Origin: Actinomycetes bacterium
Lineage (GTDB): Bacteria > Actinomycetota > Acidimicrobiia > Acidimicrobiales > CADCSY01
Assembly (NCBI GenBank): GCA_025464025.1
Contig: JAODBP010000115.1
Location: 1-15,962 of the forward strand
Direction of reading: 5' to 3'
DNA length: 15,962 nt
The position numbers and the translations under genes were made by a program. The notes below the pieces were generated by a model that ran no database searches, was not told the origin of the DNA, and worked only from the letters and a program-made list of their open reading frames with translations. Shown in pieces: positions 1-9,028 of the stretch; the first letter of the stretch is position 1; every line of letters starts with the position of its first letter.

Positions 1-1457
<1,457 letters not shown>

Positions 1458-1458
1458 C

Positions 1459-1464
1459 TACGCT
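1459..1464 (+). promoter_or_regulatory. Candidate -10 element (TACGCT) before the sulfotransferase gene
   Basis: A TAnnnT hexamer in the 16-bp gap after the regulator stop codon, nine bases before the ATG at 1474. No Shine-Dalgarno sequence lies between, so the transcript would be leaderless or almost so. No good -35 is visible. The spacing is the same as for the GT2 gene at 9117. Confidence 0.3.
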
Positions 1465-1473
1465 CGCCCGACC

Positions 1474-2532
1474 ATGAGGATCCCGGGTCGAGGCGAGCGC
1501 ACCCCGCGTCCCGGCGCCCGGCCCCTCGACTGGTTGCGGGCCGGTCCCTGGGGTCGCTTCCTCCGGGCCGCCCGCGAGCAGTGGCAAGCGCCCAGCCAGG
1601 GGCGGTTCGTCGACGCCGGCTACCGGGCGATCCTCGAGCGCGACCCCGACGCCACCGGGCGGGCGCACTACGTCCGCGGCCTGCGCACCGGCTCGGTCAC
1701 GCGAGAGTCGGTCCTCCGGCACCTCGACGAGTCGGCCGAGGCGGCCAGGGTCGCGCTCGAGCGACCGGGCATGCAGGACCACCTCCGGCGGTTCAGCGAG
1801 GCGGCCGACGCCGTGCCGGCCGGGCTCCGCCCCGTCTGCTTCCTCCACACGATGAAGTGCGGCGGCACCGCGCTCACCCACGGCCTCACCGCCATGTGCG
1901 ACCCGTGGCCCCGCCTCATCGAGCTGTGGACCGACCAGCTCCTCTGCATGCCCCGCCCGCTGCTCGAGCGCACGATGCTCGTGACCGGCCACCTGCCCTA
2001 TCCGGTCGTCGAGCTGCTGCCGGCGAACACGGCGCTGCTCACCGTGGTGCGCGAGCCCGTGTCGCGCACGCTGTCGCACCTGGCCCACCTCCGCACCCAC
2101 GGCGAGCGGCCCGACCTCACGCTCGACGCGTTCCTGCACGACGAGGCCTGGCACCCGATGTGGCGCAACTACCAGGCCCGCCAGCTCGCGTGCGACGTCC
2201 CGGTCGGCGAGGCCTGGCTCGGGCGGCTGCCGGCCGGCACGCTCCAGGCCCGCATCGACGGGCCGATCACGATCGGCGACGACGAGCTGGTCGAGCGAGC
2301 CACGAAGCGGTTGGCCACGATCGACGTCGTGGGTGTGGCCGACGACCTCGACGCGGTCCTCCGGCGGGTCGCCGAGCTGTGGCAGAAGCCGGCACCGGCG
2401 CCCCTCGACCGGGCCAACGAGAGCCTGGCACCGCTCCGCTCGTCGGAGGTGCCGGCCGCCCTCCTCGACGAGATCCGCCACCACACCGAGGTCGACGCCC
2501 ACCTCTACGACCTGGCCCGCCAGCGCCAGTAG
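1474..2532 (+). CDS. DUF4214 domain fused to a PAPS-dependent sulfotransferase
   Basis: A 352-residue protein probably transferring sulfate from PAPS to a carbohydrate hydroxyl. Residues about 44-90 match the DUF4214 pattern (GYRAILERDPDATGRAHY, then a Gly-Ser turn and an S-A-E end), a short module seen in surface-glycan and S-layer contexts. From residue 119 on it is a sulfotransferase: the 5'-phosphosulfate loop CFLHTMKCGGTAL (122-134, Lys128) follows the H-x-x-K-x-G-G-T form, and the 3'-phosphate motif VVREPVSRTLSHL (191-203, Arg193, Ser197) fits the family. The C-terminal N-E-S and D-x-x-L-Y elements also fit Sulfotransfer_2 proteins. No signal peptide is seen, so it should be cytoplasmic. 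It ends 4 bp from the convergent GT4 gene. The acceptor is unknown; glycan or glycolipid is inferred from its neighbours. Confidence 0.82.
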   Translation: MRIPGRGERTPRPGARPLDWLRAGPWGRFLRAAREQWQAPSQGRFVDAGYRAILERDPDATGRAHYVRGLRTGSVTRESVLRHLDESAEAARVALERPGMQDHLRRFSEAADAVPAGLRPVCFLHTMKCGGTALTHGLTAMCDPWPRLIELWTDQLLCMPRPLLERTMLVTGHLPYPVVELLPANTALLTVVREPVSRTLSHLAHLRTHGERPDLTLDAFLHDEAWHPMWRNYQARQLACDVPVGEAWLGRLPAGTLQARIDGPITIGDDELVERATKRLATIDVVGVADDLDAVLRRVAELWQKPAPAPLDRANESLAPLRSSEVPAALLDEIRHHTEVDAHLYDLARQRQ

Positions 2533-2536
2533 AGCG

Positions 2537-4906
2537 TCAGCGCAGGGAGCGCACCGCCTCGAGGACGCGGTCGGCGACGTCGCCGAACCCCCACGAGCGG
2601 GCGAAGGCGTGGCCAGCGTCGGTCAGGGCGGCGAGTCGCTGGGGCACGAGCACGGCGCGCAGCTCGGCAGCCAGCCCCGCGGGGTCGACGTCGGATGCGA
2701 CGAGCGCCACGGTGCCCGGCGGCAGCTCGGTGGCGGCGTGCACGTTGGTGACCACCGGCAGCCCGGCGGCGAGGGCGTCGGTGACGGCGGCGGAGCTCTC
2801 GCCGTTGGTCGACACCCGGAGCTGCACCGCGACGGTGGCCCGGGCCAGCCAGCCGCGGTACGCGTCCTCGGAGACGTGGCCGGTGATCTCGACGTGACCG
2901 GAGGCGCCGACGGCTTCGACGTGGCGCTCGAGGTGGGCGCGGTAGTCGTCGTCGACCGGCCCCACGAACACGAGGGTCGCGTCGACCCCGGACGACCGCA
3001 GCGAGGCGAGGGCGGCGACGAGCTCCTCGGCCCCCTTCAGGGGCGAGACCATGCCGAGCGACACGAGCACCGGCGCGTCGGCCGGCGCCCGCCCGGCGCC
3101 GTCGCCCCAGGGCTCGGGCACGGCGAGGGGCAGCACCCACGCCGGCGGCGTGCGGCTGTCGGGCTGGAGGTCGAGCTCGAGCAGCCGCTGGGCCAGCGCG
3201 GAGGAGACGATCACGCCTCTCGCCCGCTCGGCCAGCTCCTGGGCCAGGCCGAGGCCGAGGTCGTTGTAGTGGGCCGGCGTCTGGCGGGGTTCGGTCTCCA
3301 GGTGCTTGGGCGTGCGCCGCCGGTACTGCCCGAGCAGTCGGCTGACGAGGAACTGGTCCTGCGTCTCCGGGCGCGGGAACGTGGCCTCGGCGTAGGTCAG
3401 GTACAGGCCCGGCAGCCGCACGTCGTGCATCCAGAGGAGGCCGGGGAACTCCTCGGCCAGGTTGTACAGCTCGTGGTGGTGGTCGCTGTTGCCGACGGTG
3501 TAGATGACCGCGTCGTAGCCGTAGGGCGTGCACGTGTCCCGCAGGGCCCGCATCGGGAACCAGCGCAGGTTCGGGTGCTCGTGGGTCCGGCCCGGGCTGG
3601 ACGTGAACACGTCGACCTCGCAGCGCTGGGCGAGGGCCGGGATGAGGCGGGCGTTGTAATCGGCGATGCCCGACGGGGTGGGCGGTGTGGGACCGACGAG
3701 TGCGATGCGGGTCGGGAGCACGGTCGGCCCGGACGGCTCGGGCAGGCGGGAAAGGGCATCGACCGTGCGGCGGGCGACCTGGTCCCACGTGAGGAGGTTC
3801 CTGCGCACCGCGCCCCGCTGCAGCAGCTCGGCGCGGAACGCCTCGTCGGTGAGGCCCTGCACGATGCGGGTGGCCATGTCCTCGACCGACTCGGGGTCGA
3901 ACGTCGACGGGGCCCAGTCGAGCACCTCGGGCAGCGACGACGTCGACGACGTGATGACGGGTGCGCCGCAGGCGATCGCCTCGGCCGGGGGAAGGCCGGC
4001 GCCCTCGTAGAGGGCGGGGAAGACGAGCAGCTCGCAGCGCTGGTACAGGGCGCGCAGCACGTGGTCGGGCTGCCAGTTGGTGAGCACGACGTCGGTGCCG
4101 ATCACCAGTCCCTGCTGCTCGGCCCAGGCCTCCCACTGCTGCTGGGTGCCGGGGTCGAGGCTGCACGTCACCACGAGCTGGTGGTCGAGGCCGGACGAGC
4201 GCCGGGCCTCGGCCCACGCCTGGAACAGTCGCTCGGCGTTCTTGCGGGGGTCGCCACCGAGCACGCTGAGGGCGAACGGTCGCCGCACCGCGGGGGTGTG
4301 GCGAGCGAGCGCGACGTCGGGCTGGTCGCCGGGCTGCACCGGGTGGAAGTAGGGCGAGACGCCGAAGCCGATGGTGTGGACCTTGGCCGGGTCGAGGCCG
4401 AGGTGCTGCAGGGCGTCGGTGCGGGTGTGCTCGGAGATGGTGAGCACGAGGTCGAGGTGGTGGAGCTGCTCGACCCGGCCCCGATAGCGGCGCTCGAGGT
4501 CGACGCGGGTGAGGTAGCGGTCGGGGAACAGCAGCGGGATGAGGTCGTACAGGGTGCCGACGGTGGGCAGGTCGCCCCGCAGCAGGTGGGAGGGGAGGTC
4601 GCCGTCGGGCCACATCGACAGCTCGAACGGCGAGGTCAGGTAGTAGGCGGCCGGCCGGTCGTCGGCCTCGACGAGCCGGCGCACCTCGGTCTGCGTGGCC
4701 CAGCGCAGGTCGGGCGACGTGAGCAGGTCCTGGTCGAGGTTCCTCGGGAACGGAAGGTTCGGGTTGAGCAGCAGCGCGTCACCGACGCCGAGCCGGCGCA
4801 GGGCGCGGACCTGGTCCTTCACGTACCGGGCCACGCCCCGGTCGGCGTGGGCCTGGCTCTGGGTCGCCTGGAGGTCGAAGAGGATCCGGTGGCGGAGCGG
4901 GTTCAC
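2537..4906 (-). CDS. Tandem GT4-type glycosyltransferase (two GT-B units in one chain)
   Basis: A 789-residue protein with two consecutive GT-B glycosyltransferase units. Unit 1 (about 8-390) has an N-terminal nucleotide-fold start with RGVARYVKDQVRAL (23-36), a donor-domain start FALSVLGGDPRKNAERLFQA (211-230), and the EX7E donor motif EGAGLPPAE (Glu301, Glu309) followed by ACGAPVITS. Unit 2 (about 400-789) restarts with IALVGPTPPTPSGIADYNAR (401-420) and has a donor domain APVLVSLGMVSPLKGAEELV (611-630). At the EX7E position it has GESSAAVTDALAAGLPVV (702-719), where the second Glu is not conserved, so this site is altered. The GTG start at 4906-4904 places the first beta strand at residue 7. 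The gene follows the methyltransferase by 64 bp on the same strand and is probably co-transcribed with it. It likely adds hexoses to a surface polysaccharide; donor and linkage cannot be read from the sequence. Confidence 0.88.
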   Translation of the reverse strand: MNPLRHRILFDLQATQSQAHADRGVARYVKDQVRALRRLGVGDALLLNPNLPFPRNLDQDLLTSPDLRWATQTEVRRLVEADDRPAAYYLTSPFELSMWPDGDLPSHLLRGDLPTVGTLYDLIPLLFPDRYLTRVDLERRYRGRVEQLHHLDLVLTISEHTRTDALQHLGLDPAKVHTIGFGVSPYFHPVQPGDQPDVALARHTPAVRRPFALSVLGGDPRKNAERLFQAWAEARRSSGLDHQLVVTCSLDPGTQQQWEAWAEQQGLVIGTDVVLTNWQPDHVLRALYQRCELLVFPALYEGAGLPPAEAIACGAPVITSSTSSLPEVLDWAPSTFDPESVEDMATRIVQGLTDEAFRAELLQRGAVRRNLLTWDQVARRTVDALSRLPEPSGPTVLPTRIALVGPTPPTPSGIADYNARLIPALAQRCEVDVFTSSPGRTHEHPNLRWFPMRALRDTCTPYGYDAVIYTVGNSDHHHELYNLAEEFPGLLWMHDVRLPGLYLTYAEATFPRPETQDQFLVSRLLGQYRRRTPKHLETEPRQTPAHYNDLGLGLAQELAERARGVIVSSALAQRLLELDLQPDSRTPPAWVLPLAVPEPWGDGAGRAPADAPVLVSLGMVSPLKGAEELVAALASLRSSGVDATLVFVGPVDDDYRAHLERHVEAVGASGHVEITGHVSEDAYRGWLARATVAVQLRVSTNGESSAAVTDALAAGLPVVTNVHAATELPPGTVALVASDVDPAGLAAELRAVLVPQRLAALTDAGHAFARSWGFGDVADRVLEAVRSLR

Positions 4907-4970
4907 TTCTACCGGCGTCGTGAGCGCCAGCGAGCAGCCGGCGTGGAGCGGAGCCTGCGGAGCGAGACCA

Positions 4971-6089
4971 TCAGCAGGGCGTCGCCCGGACGAGCACCAC
5001 GCCGCGGGTGCCGTCGGCCCAGGTCGACGCCGGCGGCTCGCCCTCGACCCGCTCCCAGCGATCGCCCGCCGTCTGCACGCAGATGGCCCGCTGGGTGATC
5101 GTCCAGCCCGAGAACAGGGCGTCGAGGTGCTCGGCGTCGTAGACGCGCTGGAGCTCGTCGACCGACCACGGGCCGTACGGCGCGGTGAAGGCGATCTCGC
5201 CGCCGGGCCGGAGCCACGTGGCGAACATGCCCATGATCTGGCGGTCGAGGTCGCCGGCCGTCGGGACCTCGTCGTAGGCGCCGATGCCCACGTGCTCGAG
5301 GGCGGACACGCAGAACACGGCGTCGAGCGGGCGCTCGGGGCCGTCCCACTGCTCGATGGGCCCGGTGAGCGACCGCAGCCGCGGGTGGGCCAGTGGGTAG
5401 GGCCGCAGGTCGGCGGCGATCACGTCGAGGCCGAGCGAGGCGAGCGACAGCGAGACGGTCGACTCGGTGGCGCCGAAGTCGAGCACCAGCGAGCCGGGCT
5501 CGAGGCTGGCGGCCAGGCCCATGACCCACGGGACCTCGACGATGCGCTCGTTCACGTCACCCGGGCGCACGGTGCCGTCGTGGTGGTTCACGACCACGGC
5601 CGGGTTGAACCACATGCCGGCCTGGGCGGCCGGGCCGGTGTGGCCACCGGCCCAGTTGAGGAAGTCGGCCGTGCCCGGACCGATGGGGAGGCGCACGCCC
5701 TCGTGGGCGCCGACGACCCGGTCGGCCGCGCCGGGGACGAGGTCGTGGAGCAGCTTGCCGAGCTCGAGGTCGGCCTGGTGCTCGCCGTTGGCCGACCGCT
5801 CGAGGAGGTCCTTCAGCCCCGGCTCGAGCCCGGCGGTGGCCCAGCCCCACATGGCGTGGAGCTCGTCGCGCAGGCGGTCGGTCGAGCGGCGGAACGTGGC
5901 CGCGAACTCGGCTGAGGTCTGGGTGTCGGAGCTGACCCGCGCCTCGAGCTCGGTCATGCGGGCGTTGGTCTCGCGGGCCAGGCGGCGGGCGTCGTCGACG
6001 GCGTTGCCGAGGTCGCGGAAGCGGGGGTCGAAGAAGCGGCGAGCCGGCATCATGAGCGTCGTCGCGAGCTTCCGGAGCAGGGCCTTCAC
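4971..6089 (-). CDS. SAM-dependent methyltransferase with N-terminal coiled coil
   Basis: A 372-residue protein whose C-terminal half is a class I Rossmann methyltransferase. The glycine motif I reads LVLDFGATES (201-210), the ribose-binding acidic residue is Asp227 in DVIAADLRPY, motif IV-like DAVFCVSALEHVG is at 256-268, and LRPGGEIAFTAPYG (293-306) is a typical strand-5 region. The N-terminal 30-110 is charged and heptad-like (DDARRLARETNARMTELEAR), probably a coiled coil that links it to a partner. It starts at a GTG (6089-6087), seven bases after a TAGGGT hexamer and without a Shine-Dalgarno sequence. It lies upstream of the GT4 gene on the same strand, so sugar O-methylation of the same glycan is the likely role; the substrate is inferred. 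It is divergent from the SpoIID-like gene. Confidence 0.82.
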   Translation of the reverse strand: MKALLRKLATTLMMPARRFFDPRFRDLGNAVDDARRLARETNARMTELEARVSSDTQTSAEFAATFRRSTDRLRDELHAMWGWATAGLEPGLKDLLERSANGEHQADLELGKLLHDLVPGAADRVVGAHEGVRLPIGPGTADFLNWAGGHTGPAAQAGMWFNPAVVVNHHDGTVRPGDVNERIVEVPWVMGLAASLEPGSLVLDFGATESTVSLSLASLGLDVIAADLRPYPLAHPRLRSLTGPIEQWDGPERPLDAVFCVSALEHVGIGAYDEVPTAGDLDRQIMGMFATWLRPGGEIAFTAPYGPWSVDELQRVYDAEHLDALFSGWTITQRAICVQTAGDRWERVEGEPPASTWADGTRGVVLVRATPC

Positions 6090-6096
6090 CCGCCGG

Positions 6097-6102
6097 ACCC
6101 TA
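6097..6102 (-). promoter_or_regulatory. Candidate -10 element (TAGGGT) for the methyltransferase-GT4 unit
   Basis: Read on the minus strand, TAGGGT ends seven bases before the GTG start at 6089, the spacing expected if transcription begins at the start codon. No Shine-Dalgarno sequence is present. No clear -35 box is seen at 16-18 bp, so the call rests on the -10 alone. Confidence 0.35.
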
Positions 6103-6145
6103 CCGCTTGCACCTCTCCGTTCCGGGTCTCGCCAGTGAGGGTGAT

Positions 6146-6174
6146 CAGACCCAACGGGTGATGCCGTCTACGGT
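6146..6174 (+). promoter_or_regulatory. Candidate promoter of the SpoIID-like gene
   Basis: TACGGT at 6169-6174 could be a -10, with a weak -35 (CAGACC, 6146-6151) 17 bp upstream. Transcription would start near 6181 and leave a short leader with a weak GAGAG ribosome-binding site at about 6200-6204, before the ATG at 6209. The -10 lies in a small palindrome CCGTCTACGG (6164-6173), enclosed by CCAAC (6151-6155) and GTTGG (6173-6177), which might be an operator. A direct repeat GGGTGAT occurs at 6139 and 6156. Confidence 0.3.
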
Positions 6175-6208
6175 TGGTCAGGACGTCCGCTCCCCACCGA
6201 GAGATCCC

Positions 6209-8320
6209 ATGACGCGCCTTTTCTCCCGCGGCGCGGCCCTTGTCGCCGTGCTGGCAACGTGCTCCGGCCTCCTGGCCTCCGTCGCCGCTGCTCCTCCGGC
6301 CGCCGCCTACGCCAACAACCAGGTCATCGTCCAAGGGCACGGCTGGGGCCACGGCCGCGGCCTCGGCCAGTACGGCAGCTACGGCTACGCCGTCGACGAG
6401 GGCAAGGACTACGGCTGGATCCTCGACCACTACTACGGCGGGACCACGAAGGGGGCGAAGGCCGACGGGCCGATCACGGTCCGCCTCACCGAGTTCGACA
6501 CCAAGGACATGATCATCATCTCCGGCTCGCCGTACACGGTGGGCGGGACGGCGACCAGCACGGCGGTCCAGTTCGCCGCCGGCGAGGCCGCCCTGGTGCA
6601 CCACACCGCCACCGGGGCCGACATCTCGAAGAGCACGTCCTGTGGCGGTCCGACGTGGACGAAGGTGGGCACCCTCGGCGGCACCGCCACGCCCGTCGCC
6701 TCCACCGCCTACGCCGGCGACGACGTGAAGCTGATGCTCCGGGCGTGCGGTCCGACCGGCAACCTCCGCTCGTACCGCGGCACGCTCAGCCTGGTCGCCT
6801 CGGGCGCCAGCACGTGGGTCGTGAACACGCTGCCCATGGAGCAGTACCTGCGTGGCGTCGTGCCGCGCGAGTCCCCGGCCTCGTGGGGTGACGCCGGCAG
6901 TGGCATCGGCATCAACGCGCTGAAGGCCCAGGCCGTCGCCGCTCGGGCCTACGCCTGGGCCGAGAGCCGCAGCGCGCTGTTCAAGACGTGCGACACCACG
7001 TCATGCCAGGTGTACGGCGGCGCCGGCCTGAACGGCGCCCGCATCGAGGACAGCCGGTCGGACCGGGCCGTCAGCGAAACGGCCGGCGAGGTGCGGCTCA
7101 CCGCCACGGGTGCCATCGCCCGCACCGAGTTCTCGTCGTCGACCGGCGGCTACACGGCCGGGGGCAACTTCACCGCGGTCGAGGACACCGGCGACGACAC
7201 CAGGATCAACCCGAACCACGACTGGACGTCGAAGGTCCCGACCACCACGTTCGAGACGGCGTATCCGACCATCGGGACCCTCCGGGCCGTGGCGGTCACC
7301 AAGCGCAACGAGCTGGGTGCCGATGGCGGCCGGGCTGTCTCGGTGAAGCTCACCGGGTCGTCGGGCTCGACGACCGTCACCGGTGATGCCCTCCGCTCCA
7401 AGCTCCAGATCAAGAGCGACTGGTTCACGCCGGTCGACGTCGCCCTCGACACCCACCGCCTGGCCGGCGACGACCGCTACGCCACCGCGGCCGTGGTGTC
7501 GAACGACGTCTTCGCCGCCGGCGCGGCCCAGGCCGCGGTGCTGGTCTCCGCGTTCAACTTCCCCGACGCCCTCGTCGGCGTGCCCCTCGCCGTGGCCAAG
7601 GGCGGTCCGGTCCTGCTCAGCGACGCCACCTCGGTGCCGGCCGCCACCATGGCCGAGCTCCAACGGGCCACCGGCGGGGCCAAGACCGTCTACCTCCTCG
7701 GCGGCACCGCCGCGCTCGGCGACGGCGTGAAGGCCCAGCTCGAGGCGGCCGGCTACACCGTGGTCCGCTACGGCGGCGCCACCCGCTATGCCACCGCCGT
7801 CCTCGTTGCCCAGGCCCTGGGCGATCCGACCACGGTCCTCGAGGCGACCGGCACGACCTTCCCCGAGGCCCTCGTCGCCGGCCCCGCCGCGGCCAAGGTC
7901 AAGGGCGCCGTCCTGCTCACCGGCGCCGGTGCCCAGGCCCCGGAGACGGCGGCCTACCTCAACGGCAAGACCGTCACCCGCTACGCGGTCGGCGCCGACG
8001 CCGCCAAGGCCGACCCGACCGCGACCCCGCTCGTGGGGGCCGACCGCTACGAGACGGCCACCAAGGTCGCCAACCAGTTCTTCCCGGGGCTCCTCGTGGC
8101 CGGCCTGGCCAGCGGCGAGAACTTCCCGGACGCGCTGGGCGGCGGCGTGCACGCGGCGATGAAGGGCGGGCCCCTCCTGCTCACCGGCGCCACCGAGCTG
8201 CCGATCACGACGAAGCAGTACCTCCAGGGGAACTCCGACGTCACGCTGCGGGACCTGTACGTGTTCGGCGGCACCTCGGCCATCTCCGACGCGGTCATCG
8301 CCGACCTCAAGAAGCGCTAG
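6209..8320 (+). CDS. Secreted SpoIID/LytB-like protein with three cell-wall-binding type 2 repeats
   Basis: A 703-residue exported protein. Residues 1-33 form a Sec signal peptide (MTRLFSRGAALVAVLATCSG, then an A-rich region ending PPAAA). The SpoIID domain follows. It shows GHGWGHGRGLGQYGSYGYA (43-61), LPMEQYLRGVVPRESPASW (208-226, with the probable catalytic Glu211), ALKAQAVAARAYA (237-249), the paired cysteines of CDTTSCQVYGG (261-271), and FSSSTGGYT (308-316). SpoIID members are lytic transglycosylases that cut peptidoglycan strands lacking stem peptides. The C-terminus carries three CW_binding_2 repeats (about 417-508, 518-604, 608-698), each with a D-x-R-Y-x-T-A start, a F-P-[DE]-A-L centre and a [FL]-G-G-T end where conserved; such repeats anchor proteins to wall polymers. 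The ATG at 6209 was preferred to the frame opening at 6107 because the signal peptide starts there. A role in wall remodelling outside sporulation is inferred. Confidence 0.92.
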   Translation: MTRLFSRGAALVAVLATCSGLLASVAAAPPAAAYANNQVIVQGHGWGHGRGLGQYGSYGYAVDEGKDYGWILDHYYGGTTKGAKADGPITVRLTEFDTKDMIIISGSPYTVGGTATSTAVQFAAGEAALVHHTATGADISKSTSCGGPTWTKVGTLGGTATPVASTAYAGDDVKLMLRACGPTGNLRSYRGTLSLVASGASTWVVNTLPMEQYLRGVVPRESPASWGDAGSGIGINALKAQAVAARAYAWAESRSALFKTCDTTSCQVYGGAGLNGARIEDSRSDRAVSETAGEVRLTATGAIARTEFSSSTGGYTAGGNFTAVEDTGDDTRINPNHDWTSKVPTTTFETAYPTIGTLRAVAVTKRNELGADGGRAVSVKLTGSSGSTTVTGDALRSKLQIKSDWFTPVDVALDTHRLAGDDRYATAAVVSNDVFAAGAAQAAVLVSAFNFPDALVGVPLAVAKGGPVLLSDATSVPAATMAELQRATGGAKTVYLLGGTAALGDGVKAQLEAAGYTVVRYGGATRYATAVLVAQALGDPTTVLEATGTTFPEALVAGPAAAKVKGAVLLTGAGAQAPETAAYLNGKTVTRYAVGADAAKADPTATPLVGADRYETATKVANQFFPGLLVAGLASGENFPDALGGGVHAAMKGGPLLLTGATELPITTKQYLQGNSDVTLRDLYVFGGTSAISDAVIADLKKR

Positions 8321-8581
8321 CGCGTTCTCAGAAGATCAGTGCCAAGAGTGCCGGCTGGCCTGGTCCCGCATGGCGTCGCAGGGGCGCCTGCGGCGCGCAC
8401 CGGGATGGCTTCGCGTGCGGCGGCCGGAGGCCGCGAGATCGAGCCTTCGGCCGCCTGACCCGGCCCCGCCCCGGCGGACGCCGCAGACCGCCGCGCTGGA
8501 TCCACGGTGGTCCGCGTCGCCGTCCGCTTCGGGGCGGGACCGGGCCAGCCGTCCTCTCGGCACTGTTCTTCTTCTGACGCG
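8321..8581. repeat. 261-nt element: long inverted-repeat stem enclosing three hairpins
   Basis: This fills most of the 320-base gap between the SpoIID-like gene and the next gene. Its ends, 8321-8369 and 8534-8581, are complementary over about 49 bp: 39 Watson-Crick pairs and 3 G-T pairs by hand count, with a few mismatches and one bulge. The innermost 18 pairs are continuous. Enclosed are hairpin A (8373-8396, 10-bp stem with one wobble, GGCG loop), hairpin B (8419-8455, 13-bp stem with one wobble, 11-nt loop) and hairpin C (8474-8527, about 18 pairs with two mismatches and a bulge, 11-nt loop). As RNA it would form a four-way-junction shape. It could be a structured non-coding RNA, a large 3' UTR structure, or a MITE-like repeat; I see no clear target-site duplication and no convincing coding frame. 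The left arm starts at the first base after the TAG stop codon. Confidence 0.75.
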
Positions 8582-8583
8582 GA

Positions 8584-8630
8584 GCGACCCGCCGTCGTCG
8601 GGAGGGGGGATCCGGACGACGGCGGGTCGC
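8584..8630. terminator. Perfect 16-bp hairpin, probable bidirectional terminator
   Basis: 8584-8599 (GCGACCCGCCGTCGTC) is exactly complementary to 8615-8630, with a G-rich 15-nt loop. It lies between two convergent genes, where a terminator serving both strands is expected. There is no T-run on either side, so it would be a U-less actinobacterial-type terminator or would act with Rho. It starts two bases after the larger inverted repeat ends. Confidence 0.65.
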
Positions 8631-8640
8631 GAGCGGTGAC

Positions 8641-9021
8641 CTAGTTGTTCGACGCCCCGCTGGCGGGCCGCACCAGGTCGAGGAGCTGGCCGGTGGCGTC
8701 CTTGGCCACGCCGACGGCCGAGTCGAAGGCGCCGAGCGCCTGCTCGGGCACGAGGGTGCGGATCTCGTCGAGGGTGGCGGTGACCTTGGTCTCGAGGTCG
8801 TCGACGGTGCGGTCGAGCTGGTCGCCGAGGGCGCCGACGCGCTCCTCGACCAGCTTCCTGGCCTCTTCGACGGCGGCGGCGAGCTTGTCGATCTGCTGGC
8901 CGGCGTCGCCGAGCTGCTTCTCGAGCTCGCGGCGGCGGACCTGGCCGCGCTGGAAGGCGATGACGCCCAGGCCCACGGCCACGTAGCCGGCGTCCTTGAG
9001 CAGGGTGCGAGGATCGTTCAT
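8641..9021 (-). CDS. Small coiled-coil protein with a hydrophobic N-terminus, function unknown
   Basis: A 126-residue protein that I cannot assign to a named family. Residues about 10-23 (DAGYVAVGLGVIAF) form one short hydrophobic stretch that may touch or cross the membrane. Residues 27-90 are a charged, regular helical region (RRRELEKQLGDAGQQIDKLA and onward) predicted to be a coiled coil, and the tail is weakly hydrophobic and then Ser/Asn-rich. The layout resembles phasin-like or heparin-binding-haemagglutinin-like helical proteins of Actinobacteria, but that is only a resemblance. The ATG at 9021-9019 was chosen because a good promoter ends seven bases before it; the frame is open further upstream, to 9069, but that would run through the promoter. 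It is convergent with the SpoIID-like gene and divergent from the GT2 gene. Confidence 0.75.
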   Translation of the reverse strand: MNDPRTLLKDAGYVAVGLGVIAFQRGQVRRRELEKQLGDAGQQIDKLAAAVEEARKLVEERVGALGDQLDRTVDDLETKVTATLDEIRTLVPEQALGAFDSAVGVAKDATGQLLDLVRPASGASNN

Positions 9022-9028
9022 GCATGCC

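Noticed and set aside
4907..4970. Possible terminator or regulatory site in the 64-bp gap between the methyltransferase and GT4 genes.
   Set aside because: Only a short direct repeat (GCTCCGC twice) and weak self-complementarity are seen; nothing stands out from GC-rich background.
2333..5098. 921-codon plus-strand open frame.
   Set aside because: It is antisense to the GT4 gene, which carries clear motifs throughout; such long shadows are common in very GC-rich DNA.
8321..8581. Insertion sequence or intact MITE with target-site duplication.
   Set aside because: No transposase and no convincing direct repeat flanking the arms; kept only as one possible origin for the structured element.
8370..8639. 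89-codon plus-strand open frame inside the structured gap.
   Set aside because: Composition is Arg/Pro/Ser-rich, there is no ribosome-binding site, and the bases are better explained by the nested hairpins and terminator.
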